From Pseudomonas brenneri (GTDB lineage Bacteria > Pseudomonadota > Gammaproteobacteria > Pseudomonadales > Pseudomonadaceae), in NCBI RefSeq assembly GCF_007858285.1, contig NZ_VFIL01000013.1, forward strand, positions 62,001 through 126,000: 64,000 bases of DNA, in the 5' to 3' direction. A program made the position numbers and the translations under genes. The notes below the pieces were generated by a model. The model was not told where the DNA came from. It did no database searches and saw nothing but the letters and a program-made list of their open reading frames with translations. Position 1 is the first letter of the stretch, and each line of letters begins with the position of its first letter. This document shows positions 27,953 through 35,939 of this stretch, piece after piece.

Positions 27953-28279
27953 CTACACATCTGGACGCTGATCTTTAGCCCTCGCACCCTTATCCTCAAT
28001 CATCTCAAAGTAGGTGCCGCAGGGGCTGATTTTGGTTACGGCTCCAGACAGCGACGTTCCGTCTGGTAGAACAATTTGCGCATGACTGATAGCAGGCGAT
28101 TTCAGCAAGTCCACACCTAAGTTAGCTACCTGGACGCTCGTTTTTTTGCCTAGTTCTCGACAGATCAAAATCGGCTGGGCCGAGTACTTCGCCTGACGGC
28201 CGAGACCAGGGGCAATACCATAGGTCAGCGTAAGGTCGACCTCGCAAGATATTTCTGTTGGTAACTCGTTGCTTTTCAT
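27953..28279 (-). CDS. Hypothetical protein (108 aa)
   Basis: Two ATG codons follow AGGAGAC; the second (28277-28279), 6 nt from the ribosome site, gives MKSNELPTEISCEVDLTLTY. The product looks like an all-beta domain (ILICRELGKKTSVQVANLGV, HAQIVLPDGTSLSGAV). It is the first gene of the minus-strand cluster and divergent from the Gabija-type operon. Function unknown. Confidence 0.7.
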   Translation of the reverse strand: MKSNELPTEISCEVDLTLTYGIAPGLGRQAKYSAQPILICRELGKKTSVQVANLGVDLLKSPAISHAQIVLPDGTSLSGAVTKISPCGTYFEMIEDKGARAKDQRPDV

Positions 28280-28345
28280 CATTGTCTCCTACTTCTTCTT
28301 GATTGGCATGGCCTCAAAATCGCCGCTGCTACGAGACGTGAAGTG

Positions 28346-28364
28346 ATGTATGTATGTATGTATG
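28346..28364. repeat. ATGT tetranucleotide repeat
   Basis: ATGTATGTATGTATGTATG contains almost five copies of ATGT. It lies in the 268-bp divergent promoter region between the 108-residue gene and gajA, about 180 bp before the gajA start. The length is borderline for slippage. Confidence 0.8.
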
Positions 28365-28547
28365 GGTAAGGTCGTCGTTATTTCGACGTTGATGTGCTGA
28401 CTGGAGGTTTAGCATGGCGTGCGCTATATAAGTCTCCTCTCGGCATCCGCACATAGATGCTGTTAGATTCACGAACGCTCAAAGGAAAGCAGCCGGCCTG
28501 TGTGCTCAGCACCAAGTTGTCCCGGCATCACTTAGGAAGAGGTGACC

Positions 28548-30950
28548 ATGAAGCTACAGGCATATCGGCTGCAGAACTATCGCCGACTGCGCGACGTCGT
28601 CATTGAGCTTGACGATGAGATTTCCATCTTCGTTGGCGCCAACAACAGCGGCAAGACGTCTGCCGTACAAGGCCTGTACTCGATGCTCCGTGGCGAAGCG
28701 AAGAAGTTCGAACTCTTCGACTTCAGCGCGGCGTTGTGGGCCGAGATCGACGTCATCGGCAGGACGCCTCCAGGCGATGAGGACGCGCCCAAGCAGTTGC
28801 CGTCCATTCTTTTGGATCTCTGGTTCCGGGTCGGTGAAGACGACCTCGCCACTGCAATGTCGCTTCTTCCGAGCACGGAGTGGGACGGTAAGTGCGTCGG
28901 GATCCGGGTGGCGTTCGAGCCTCAGGACGCCCATGCACTCGTCCGGAAGTTCCACGAACTGCATGAAAAGGCCAACAACGCTGCGAACGCACTGATGGCC
29001 AGACGCAGTGTAGGCGCGGAGGCAGGTGCGGAAAATGCGGCGGCGGTGGAAGCGGATCCCGGCGAGTACAAGCCCTGGCCGGAAAGTCTGACGAAGTACC
29101 TCACCAAGGAACTGAGCAAAGAATATACGTTCCGCTACTACGTGCTCGATGAGCGCGCATTTGTCGGCTATCAGCCAAAGGAAGTCGATTATGCGCCGCT
29201 GCCACTAGGCAAGGAGCCGGGTGGCGCGGCGATTCTCAAGTCTCTGGTGAGGGTAGACTTCCTGCGCGCGCAGCGGCACCTCGATGACCCGGATGCTGGC
29301 AGCTCCGACCGCGCCGAGAGCTTGTCGCGGCGTCTGAGCCGTTTCTATCACCGCAATCTGGAGAAGCGTGGCGACGACCATGCAGCGCTCAAAGCGCTCG
29401 ATACCTCGGAGAAAGAACTGAACTTCCACCTGAAGGAAGTCTTCAGCGACACTCTCAAGCGCCTCGCCAAACTCGGCTATCCAGGCGTCAACAACCCCGA
29501 GATCGTGATTCGGGCGTCCTTGGATCCGACCACCGTCCTGGGGCAGGATTCCAAGGTTCACTACGTGGTTCCTGGTGCGATCACCGCGCAACTGCCCGAC
29601 AGCTACAACGGTCTGGGGTTCAAGAACCTAGTCTATATGGTGGTTGAACTCCTCGACCTGCACGAGCAGTGGAAAGCCGAGGAAGACAAGCGGGCGCCAC
29701 TGCATCTGGTCTTCATCGAGGAGCCTGAGGCGCATCTGCACGCTCAGATCCAGCAGGTCTTCATCAGGAATGTTTTGCGCCTCCTTGAGGATGCCAACGA
29801 TCACGCAACGTTTTTCCACACGCAGCTCGTTGTCACCACGCACTCCCCGCACATTCTCTATGAGCGCGGGTTCTCTCCCATCAGGTACTTTCGCCGTGTT
29901 AGCGACCAGTTGGACCATAACACCGAGGTAAGGAATCTTTCGCTCTTCAAGACGGGCGCGGCCGACGCTCCAGCGCGCGAATTCTTGCAGCGGTATCTGA
30001 AACTGACACACTGCGATCTCTTCTTTTCCGATGCTGTCATCCTGGTGGAGGGCAATGTCGAGCGCCTGCTCTTGCCAGCCATGATCGAGACGGCGGCCAA
30101 GCGCCTGCGTTCCTCCGCCCTAACCATCCTTGAAGTCGGTGGCGCGTTCGCGCATCGGTTCCAGGAGTTGATTGCCTTCGTTGGACTTACTACGCTGGTC
30201 ATCACGGATCTGGACAGCGTAGCGGTCAAGACGGATGCCGAAAATGCCGCCGAGCAAGACACAGGAGCCGGTGCCGTCGACGGAGATAACGAGGAAGACG
30301 ACCTGAAGCCCTTCGAGCTCGAAGACGACGACGAAGCAGCACCGGGCGGCAAGAAGAAGTCTAAGAAGCGTGGCAGCACCTGCCATGCTCACGTGGAGGG
30401 TGCGTTCACGTCCAACCAAACCCTTATCAGTTGGATCCCTAAGAAGCGGTTGGTTGCCGAACTCTGGGAAGTCACGGCGGAGCAAAAAACGCTGTCGCTT
30501 GCCGAGGGGACCAGCGCTGAGGTTCGGGTGGCCTATCAAACCAAGGTTTTGGTGACGGTGGGTGCCACGACCTCGCAGCTCTGCGGCCGCACGCTTGAGG
30601 AGGCCTTCGGTCTTGAGAACTCCGACTGGTGTCAGGCTGAGGCTAACCGGGCGGTCGGACTCAAGCTGAAGCGCGCACCAAACAGCCCTGAAGAACTGGC
30701 TGAGAAGTTGCACGAAAGGGTGATCGGCAAGAACTTCGACAAGACTCGCTTTGCGCTGGAGGTCCTCGCAAGCGGACCGCTCAACTGCTGGAAAGTCCCC
30801 ACGTACATCGCCGAGGGCTTAGCCTGGCTCGAAACCAAAGTGGCCCACGAGATTGAGGCGGACGCGGCTATTGCCAACGAGGTCGCGACAATTGAGCCGA
30901 CTGCAGCCGGTATTGTCGCAGTTATTGCAGGCGCGGGGCAGACGACATGA
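28548..30950 (+). CDS. gajA: Gabija GajA-like OLD nuclease
   Basis: OLD-family ATPase fused to a TOPRIM nuclease; in Gabija the GajA protein nicks DNA when cellular nucleotides fall during infection. The ATG at 28548 (after AGGAAGAGG) gives 800 residues. Walker A GANNSGKTS (30-38), Walker B FIEEPEAHLH (about 390), TOPRIM Glu in ILVEGNVERL (about 500), DLDS (about 553) and the family motif GRTLEEAFGLEN are present. It is longer than the roughly 580-residue B. cereus GajA; one cause is an acidic then basic insert (DLKPFELEDDDEAAPGGKKK) after the DLDS motif. It overlaps gajB by 4 bp. Confidence 0.88.
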   Translation: MKLQAYRLQNYRRLRDVVIELDDEISIFVGANNSGKTSAVQGLYSMLRGEAKKFELFDFSAALWAEIDVIGRTPPGDEDAPKQLPSILLDLWFRVGEDDLATAMSLLPSTEWDGKCVGIRVAFEPQDAHALVRKFHELHEKANNAANALMARRSVGAEAGAENAAAVEADPGEYKPWPESLTKYLTKELSKEYTFRYYVLDERAFVGYQPKEVDYAPLPLGKEPGGAAILKSLVRVDFLRAQRHLDDPDAGSSDRAESLSRRLSRFYHRNLEKRGDDHAALKALDTSEKELNFHLKEVFSDTLKRLAKLGYPGVNNPEIVIRASLDPTTVLGQDSKVHYVVPGAITAQLPDSYNGLGFKNLVYMVVELLDLHEQWKAEEDKRAPLHLVFIEEPEAHLHAQIQQVFIRNVLRLLEDANDHATFFHTQLVVTTHSPHILYERGFSPIRYFRRVSDQLDHNTEVRNLSLFKTGAADAPAREFLQRYLKLTHCDLFFSDAVILVEGNVERLLLPAMIETAAKRLRSSALTILEVGGAFAHRFQELIAFVGLTTLVITDLDSVAVKTDAENAAEQDTGAGAVDGDNEEDDLKPFELEDDDEAAPGGKKKSKKRGSTCHAHVEGAFTSNQTLISWIPKKRLVAELWEVTAEQKTLSLAEGTSAEVRVAYQTKVLVTVGATTSQLCGRTLEEAFGLENSDWCQAEANRAVGLKLKRAPNSPEELAEKLHERVIGKNFDKTRFALEVLASGPLNCWKVPTYIAEGLAWLETKVAHEIEADAAIANEVATIEPTAAGIVAVIAGAGQTT

Positions 30951-32878
30951 GCAGACGAATTGATAGCCCAGACACCGACGCCGACCGCGAGATCCACGCA
31001 TGTATTGCCGAGGCCCCCCCGCAGCCGTTCGTGGTCCGCGCCGGCGCAGGTTCCGGCAAGACCACCTCCCTGATCAAGGCGCTGGACTGGGTGATCTCAG
31101 AGCACGGCGCCAGCATGCGGGCGAAGAAGCAGAAGGTCGCCTGCATCACATATACGGACCTCGCCGCCAAAGAAATCTTGGCGGATGTCAACGACGACCC
31201 GCTGGTTCATGTCTCGACCATCCACAGCTTCTACTGGTCTATTACCAGGACGTTTCAGGCGGACATTAAGGTTTGGCTACAGAACGACATCCGCAGGCGG
31301 ATCACCGAACTGGAAGAAGAATTCAAGAACTACAGCTCACGTGTCCGGCAGACTACACGCGACAGGAACAAGGCTGACCAAGAGCGTTATGCCCGAAGCC
31401 TGGAGGCTATTGCTGGCGTCAAGACTTTCAACTACGGCGTGGGCAGTGACTACGCGAAGGGCGTCCTCGGCCACGAGGACATCCTTCAGCTCGCCGATTT
31501 CCTGCTGCAAAATCGCCCGCTGTTCCGACGGGTCGTAGCGCTGAACTTCCCGTTTGTGTTCATTGACGAGAGTCAGGACACGTTCCCGAGCGTAGTGAAG
31601 TCCTTCAAGGAAGTGGAAGCCCAGATGCGGCGCAAGTTCTGTCTCGGTTTTTTTGGCGACCCGATGCAGGCGATTTTCATGAGAGGGGCGGGGGACATCC
31701 CGCTTGAGGACCATTGGCGGGCCATCACGAAACCAGAGAATTTTCGCTGTGCCAAGCAGATCCTTGACGTTGCCAACGCCGTGCGCGCGCAGGGCGACGG
31801 CATGGAGCAAGTCCGCGGGCTGCACGAAAGGGTTAATGGAGAACTCACGCCGGTGGAGGGCTCGGCCCGGATGTTCGTCCTGCCGAACACGCTGAACCGA
31901 ATTGAGGCCCTGGCGAGAATCCGGGCGTGGAGTGCGGCGACGAACAACGACGAGGGTTGGACGACCCCAGACATCGCGCTCAAGATTCTTGTCATCGTGC
32001 ACCGCATGGCCGCAAACCGGCTCGGCTTCGGTGGCATCTACTCGGCGCTGAACGATAAGACATCGGAGGGCATGAAGCAGGGGATGCAGGATGGCACCGG
32101 CTGGCCCGTTCGACCGTTCCTAAGTTTTGCGCTACCGATCGTTGCCGCCGTGAAGGCCGGCAACGAGTTCGCGGCGATGAACCTGCTCCGGAAGTTCAGC
32201 CCGCGTCTGGCGCCAGGGGCTCTTACCGGCCGACGTGCCGCGGCTGTATTGCGAGAACTGCACGCTGCTATGTCTAGACTTGTCGCCATGCTGGACGAGG
32301 CAGGGACCACCATTGGTGACATAGCACTCCATCTCTGTGACACGGGTCTTTTCGAGTTCGACGATCGCTATGCGCGTGTTCTCGGATTTGTCAGGGATGT
32401 TGCAGACGCTGCCCAGGAGCCCGAGGCTGCTGATGCAGTTCCGGCCGAAGGACTATCCTCAGATGCGGCAATGGCCAAGTTTTTCAAGTGTTCTGCACAA
32501 GAGCTTTGGCCCTATGAGCGCTATGTCTCAGAAGGGTCTCCCTATGCTACACAGCACGGTGTGAAGGGAGCGCAGTTCGAACGCGTCATGGTGGTGATGG
32601 ACGAGGAAGAAAGCGACTACCGAACGTACAACTACGAACGTGTCTTCGCGAGCGCTGAGGCCCGTGCTGCAGATCGTGCACGAGCACTAGGCGGTGATGA
32701 AAACACTTGGAGCCGAACGCTGCGACTGCTTTACGTCTGCTGCACTCGCGCCCAGCGGGGGCTGGTACTAACGTTCTTTGTCGCCGATCCGACGACCACC
32801 TTGGAAAATGTCGTGGCGAGCGGGATCTTGCCGCGAAGCGCAGTCTTTACGCAGGAAGTGTTAGCTGGATGGCCATAG
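30947..32878 (+). CDS. gajB: Gabija GajB-like UvrD helicase
   Basis: UvrD/PcrA-type superfamily 1 helicase, 643 residues. Motifs: Walker A AGAGSGKTT (about 32-40), motif II FIDESQDTFPS (about 204), FGDPMQAIF, NFRCAKQILDVANAV, the late motif GAQFERVMVVMDEEESDY and the final RLLYVCCTRAQRGLVL. The ATGA overlap with the OLD gene shows translational coupling. An OLD gene immediately followed by such a helicase defines class 2 OLD systems, of which Gabija is the described anti-phage example. It is larger than the roughly 494-residue B. cereus GajB. Confidence 0.88.
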   Translation: MSRRIDSPDTDADREIHACIAEAPPQPFVVRAGAGSGKTTSLIKALDWVISEHGASMRAKKQKVACITYTDLAAKEILADVNDDPLVHVSTIHSFYWSITRTFQADIKVWLQNDIRRRITELEEEFKNYSSRVRQTTRDRNKADQERYARSLEAIAGVKTFNYGVGSDYAKGVLGHEDILQLADFLLQNRPLFRRVVALNFPFVFIDESQDTFPSVVKSFKEVEAQMRRKFCLGFFGDPMQAIFMRGAGDIPLEDHWRAITKPENFRCAKQILDVANAVRAQGDGMEQVRGLHERVNGELTPVEGSARMFVLPNTLNRIEALARIRAWSAATNNDEGWTTPDIALKILVIVHRMAANRLGFGGIYSALNDKTSEGMKQGMQDGTGWPVRPFLSFALPIVAAVKAGNEFAAMNLLRKFSPRLAPGALTGRRAAAVLRELHAAMSRLVAMLDEAGTTIGDIALHLCDTGLFEFDDRYARVLGFVRDVADAAQEPEAADAVPAEGLSSDAAMAKFFKCSAQELWPYERYVSEGSPYATQHGVKGAQFERVMVVMDEEESDYRTYNYERVFASAEARAADRARALGGDENTWSRTLRLLYVCCTRAQRGLVLTFFVADPTTTLENVVASGILPRSAVFTQEVLAGWP

Positions 32879-33070
32879 ACGAACGATTGCCTGACCTATT
32901 TGAAGCAAGAGGCGAGCGGCAGGCTCCCGTGATGGCAAGTGGTAGCTACCGGGGGGTAACTCTGCTGATGTGATCGACAGCATTGGCCGTTTTTTTCCAT
33001 TCACCACCTTCAGCCTCTTATAAAGCGTAACCTGTGTCCTGAGAGCGGCAGGAAGATCACCCCAGATCAT
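32861..33070 (-). pseudogene. Possible recombinase N-terminal fragment
   Basis: A 69-codon frame reads ALRTQVTLYKRLKVVNGKKR then LPPGSYHLPSREPA, which resembles the start of some integrases (VTLYKR-x-KV-x-GK ... GSYYL). It has no catalytic part and overlaps the gajB stop, so it would be a relic near the right end of the island. The identification is weak. Confidence 0.25.
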
Positions 33071-33133
33071 CGATGAGAAGCAAGGCCGTAAAATCGATTA
33101 CAAGCGACGTGCCAGAGCATGGATATGCTCGTT

Positions 33134-33156
33134 GGGCATTCCAATTGGTATTCCAA
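33134..33156. promoter_or_regulatory. Integrase arm-type sites, right end
   Basis: GGGCATTCCAA (33134-33144) and TTGGTATTCCAA (33145-33156) are tandem copies of the site found three times beside attL. They lie about 70 bp inside attR. Confidence 0.65.
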
Positions 33157-33226
33157 TGAAAATAAAAAAATAAATTTAAAGATAGTAATCAATACTATAG
33201 GAGGCCAATTCAGATTACCCCGGCTC

Positions 33227-33280
33227 ATCATCTAAAGACGTCCACAGACGTCTTTTTTTGTGCCTGAACCCCAGTGAATA
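33227..33280 (+). repeat. attR direct repeat
   Basis: A copy of the tmRNA 3'-flanking sequence including its terminator hairpin. To its left CCCCGGCTC also matches the tmRNA 3' end, but the 9 bases CACCACTTC found at attL between these blocks are missing, so the copy cannot encode the tmRNA ACCA end. Confidence 0.82.
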
Positions 33281-33489
33281 CGGACGCTCGGGCAGTCCAG
33301 AATTGCTAGTGGCGCGTGCGCTGAATATTCTTGTAGTTCCAGCCAATACCCCACCTGCCCTATAGGAACGAACGTCTTCGCAAAGTCCCCAAAGCGATCG
33401 CGATTATCCACCCCAATACGCGTTATCGTTAACGCTCATCGCTGGCACGCCAGCGCCAGCGCCTCTTCGTCATTCATCAGGACCGTGCC

Positions 33490-34290
33490 ATGCCGTTGAG
33501 TTTTCACAAAATGCACGCCAACGGCGATGACTTTGTCATTGTCGACGCACGTACCACCATCAACCCCATCACCAGTGCCCTGGCCAAGCGCATGGGCGAT
33601 CGTCACCGTGGGATTGGTTTCAACCAACTGGCGGTGATGCTCGATTGCGAGGATGCGGCGGCGTGGGTGATGTTCTGGAATGCTGATGGTACTGCGCTGG
33701 ATGCGTGCGGCAGTGCCACGCGGGGGGTTGCCAGTCGTTTGATGAGCGAATTGAACAGCACGTCGGTGGTGCTGCGGACCCATCGCGGCTTGCTTACCTG
33801 TGAGCGCAGCGCAGCCAACACAATCACCGTGGGCATGGGTGAGCCGCTGTTCGATTGGCAGCAGATTCCTCTGGCCCGTGAGTTGGACACAGCGCATCTG
33901 CCGCTGGCCGGTGAGCCTGCCGCGTGCAGCATGGGCAATCCGCACTGCACTTTTTTTGTCGATGATCTGGGCACTCTTGATATCGCGGCAATCGGGCCGA
34001 CGATTGAGACCAACCCATTGTTTCCCGAGAAGACGAATGTGCACTTCGTGCAGGTGATCAATCGCCGGCATATTCGGCTGCGGATCTGGGAGCGCTGCGG
34101 CGGTGTTGCGCTGGGTTCGGGCACGTGTTCATGCGGTGCGGCCGTCAACGGTATGCGTCGTGGGTTGCTGGACGATTGCGTCGAGGTTGAATGCGACGGC
34201 GGGAGCGTCACGGTGCAATGGCGAGGCACCGGCCCGGTGTTGCTCACTGGGCCGGTTGAGGTGGTTTTTTCAGGAGCGTTTGCGCTCTAG
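33490..34290 (+). CDS. DapF-family epimerase with Cys-to-Ser change
   Basis: A 266-residue member of the diaminopimelate epimerase fold. Cys73 in NADGTALDACGSATR aligns with the first catalytic cysteine of DapF, but an ungapped match of ERCGGVALGSGTCSCG to the usual ERGxGxTLACGTGACA places Ser210 where the second catalytic Cys should be. Cysteine-independent racemisation in only one direction, or a different substrate, is possible. It is probably not the main DapF of the cell. It lies right beside the island end, and AGGA precedes the ATG. Confidence 0.82.
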   Translation: MPLSFHKMHANGDDFVIVDARTTINPITSALAKRMGDRHRGIGFNQLAVMLDCEDAAAWVMFWNADGTALDACGSATRGVASRLMSELNSTSVVLRTHRGLLTCERSAANTITVGMGEPLFDWQQIPLARELDTAHLPLAGEPAACSMGNPHCTFFVDDLGTLDIAAIGPTIETNPLFPEKTNVHFVQVINRRHIRLRIWERCGGVALGSGTCSCGAAVNGMRRGLLDDCVEVECDGGSVTVQWRGTGPVLLTGPVEVVFSGAFAL

Positions 34291-34334
34291 AAATCCCAGC
34301 GTGTGGTGACCATCACGTTGCGTGGGTCACCGTA
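34287..34334 (-). pseudogene. Scar of a TonB-dependent receptor C-terminus
   Basis: Read on the minus strand, the 15 codons YGDPRNVMVTTRWDF plus stop are the typical last strand of a TonB-dependent siderophore receptor. An in-frame TAA immediately precedes the Tyr codon, so the rest of the gene is gone. Its stop codon overlaps the DapF-like stop (CTAG). Confidence 0.65.
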
Positions 34335-34695
34335 TTACGCCTTGTCGAACATTTATCCGACCAAAAGGCATGGGCGATGATATGCCCCCCCTCATTGTTC
34401 ATGCATGGAAGCCCATTGAATTGAAAAAACTTCACTGGGGGACGGCTTTTTGACCGGGAATTGGAGAGACGAATAAAGATCTGCCAAGCAGATACTCTGA
34501 GAGATGGCGGCAAAATACGCGTGGAAAAACTCAGCGGCCCTTTAGGTATGGTGGTGCAGCGAGTTCAATTGCTCTGACGACAGGCCCTCTGTAGGCGCGA
34601 GCTTGCTCGCGAAGCACTTGGAAACGCCGCGTTTACCCAGCAAACACGCGTTATCGTTGACGCCCTTCGCGAGCAAGCTCGCTCCTACAGTGGGG
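34291..34695. other. Intergenic region with receptor scar and REP
   Basis: Between the DapF-like and benE genes there is only the receptor scar (34287-34334), about 250 bp without a recognisable feature, and a REP doublet at 34589-34690. It looks like a site of past deletion. Confidence 0.6.
34589..34690. repeat. REP doublet
   Basis: Inverted arms CTGTAGGCGCGAGCTTGCTC and GAGCAAGCTCGCTCCTACAG flank a spacer with CACGCGTTATCGTTGACGC. This is the Pseudomonas REP/REPIN type. It separates the converging DapF-like gene region and benE. Confidence 0.85.
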
Positions 34696-35886
34696 CTAGG
34701 CCAGTGCCCTGCGCCCACCATGAATCACCCCATGCACCAGCAACCCCGCCACCAGCCCCCAGAACGCGCCGCCAACCCCCAGCAATGTGACATTGGCCGC
34801 CGTCGCCAAGAAGGTGATCAACGCCGTTTCCCGGGTACGTGTGTCGGCCATCGCATTGGCCAGGCTTGAACCGATGGCCCCAAGCAACGCCAGGCCCGCC
34901 AAGGTGGTGATAAACGCGCGCGGCAAGACCATGAACAAGGTCGCCAGCGTCACGCCAAACACCCCGACCAGGATATACAGCGCCCCGCACACCAACCCGG
35001 CGATGTAGCGTTTGGACGGATCCTGATGGGTGTCGCGCCCGGTGCAGATCGCCGCCGTGATCGCCGCGACATTGAACGTATGGGCACCAAACGGCGCCAT
35101 CAACAGCGACCCCAGCCCCGTCACCGTGATAATCGGGTTGGCGCTGGTCTTGAACCCGTCATTGCGCAGTACCAGCATGCCGGGGATGTATTGCCCGGTC
35201 AGGGTGATCACGAACAGCGGCAATGCCACGCCAAAAAACGCCGCGATCGAAAAGTGCGGCATTTCAAACACCGGTGCCGCCAGTTGCAGTTCCAGGCTGT
35301 GCAGGTCGAGCCGCTGCTGGACAAGCAGCAACCCCAGGCCCACCAACAGAACCCCGACCATCGCATAACGCGAGGTGAAACGGCGCAGCACCGCGTAGGC
35401 CACCACCAGAACGATCACCAGCAGCGGATCCGCGCTGGCCCCACCAAACGCCGCCACGCCAAATTGCAGGAGAATCCCCGCCAGCAAACCCGCCGCAATA
35501 CCACCGGGGATCAGTCGCACCAGCCGCTCAAATGCACCGCTCAGGCCCAACACGATAAAGCCGACAGCACACATCACATAGGCGCCGATCACTTCGGCAT
35601 AGGGGGTAAACGCCATGACGGTCGCCAGGAAGGCTACCCCCGGCGTCGACCACGCCGTGATGATCGGCTCACGGTAGCGGTAACTCAACCACGCCCCTGT
35701 CACGCCCACGCCAATACTCACCGACCAGACCCAGGAAGCGGTTTGCGCCGCGCTCAGTTGGGCCAAGTGGGCGGCCTGGAACACCAGGACAAAGGTGCCG
35801 GCGTAATTGACGATGACGGAAATCAGCGCACTGATACTGGGTGACAGGCAGTCGACGAGGCGCAGGCGTGTGGCGGGTCGGTTCAT
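34696..35886 (-). CDS. benE: BenE-family benzoate/H+ symporter
   Basis: Inner-membrane importer of benzoate-like aromatic acids. The ATG at 35884-35886 follows AAGGAA and gives 396 residues with about 12 membrane segments. BenE landmarks include SALISVIVNYAGTFVLVFQAA near the N-terminus, NPIITVTGLGSLLMAPFGAH (about residues 250-270) and AAICTGRDTHQDPSKRYIAG. It stands alone between a REP element and a MocR regulator gene in the same direction, 54 bp apart; they may be functionally linked. Confidence 0.9.
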   Translation of the reverse strand: MNRPATRLRLVDCLSPSISALISVIVNYAGTFVLVFQAAHLAQLSAAQTASWVWSVSIGVGVTGAWLSYRYREPIITAWSTPGVAFLATVMAFTPYAEVIGAYVMCAVGFIVLGLSGAFERLVRLIPGGIAAGLLAGILLQFGVAAFGGASADPLLVIVLVVAYAVLRRFTSRYAMVGVLLVGLGLLLVQQRLDLHSLELQLAAPVFEMPHFSIAAFFGVALPLFVITLTGQYIPGMLVLRNDGFKTSANPIITVTGLGSLLMAPFGAHTFNVAAITAAICTGRDTHQDPSKRYIAGLVCGALYILVGVFGVTLATLFMVLPRAFITTLAGLALLGAIGSSLANAMADTRTRETALITFLATAANVTLLGVGGAFWGLVAGLLVHGVIHGGRRALA

Positions 35887-35939
35887 GGCGCATTCCTTTT
35901 GTTTAGGCCGCAAAGGCTAACAAGCGCCGGACCGCCCTT

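Larger units (their letters stand above)
14067..33280. mobile_element. ssrA-integrated defence island
   Basis: The element lies between two imperfect direct repeats of the region just past the tmRNA 3' end, with a P4-type integrase right inside the left end, the usual layout for ssrA-targeting islands. TTGGTATTCCAA-type sites occur just inside both ends. The interior has mixed base composition with an AT-rich SIR2 gene, two recombinase genes, gene fragments, a SIR2-PIN gene and a Gabija-type pair. No REP palindromes of the core type were seen inside, although they recur outside. Confidence 0.88.
32879..33489. other. Right island end and junction
   Basis: Apart from the weak recombinase fragment this 611-bp stretch has no gene. 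It contains an AT-rich tract (33157-33200), arm-type sites (33134-33156), the attR repeat (33227-33280) and about 200 bp of chromosomal sequence before the DapF-like gene, which includes a partial REP-like string (GCGTTATCGTTAACGC, 33420-33435). Confidence 0.6.
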
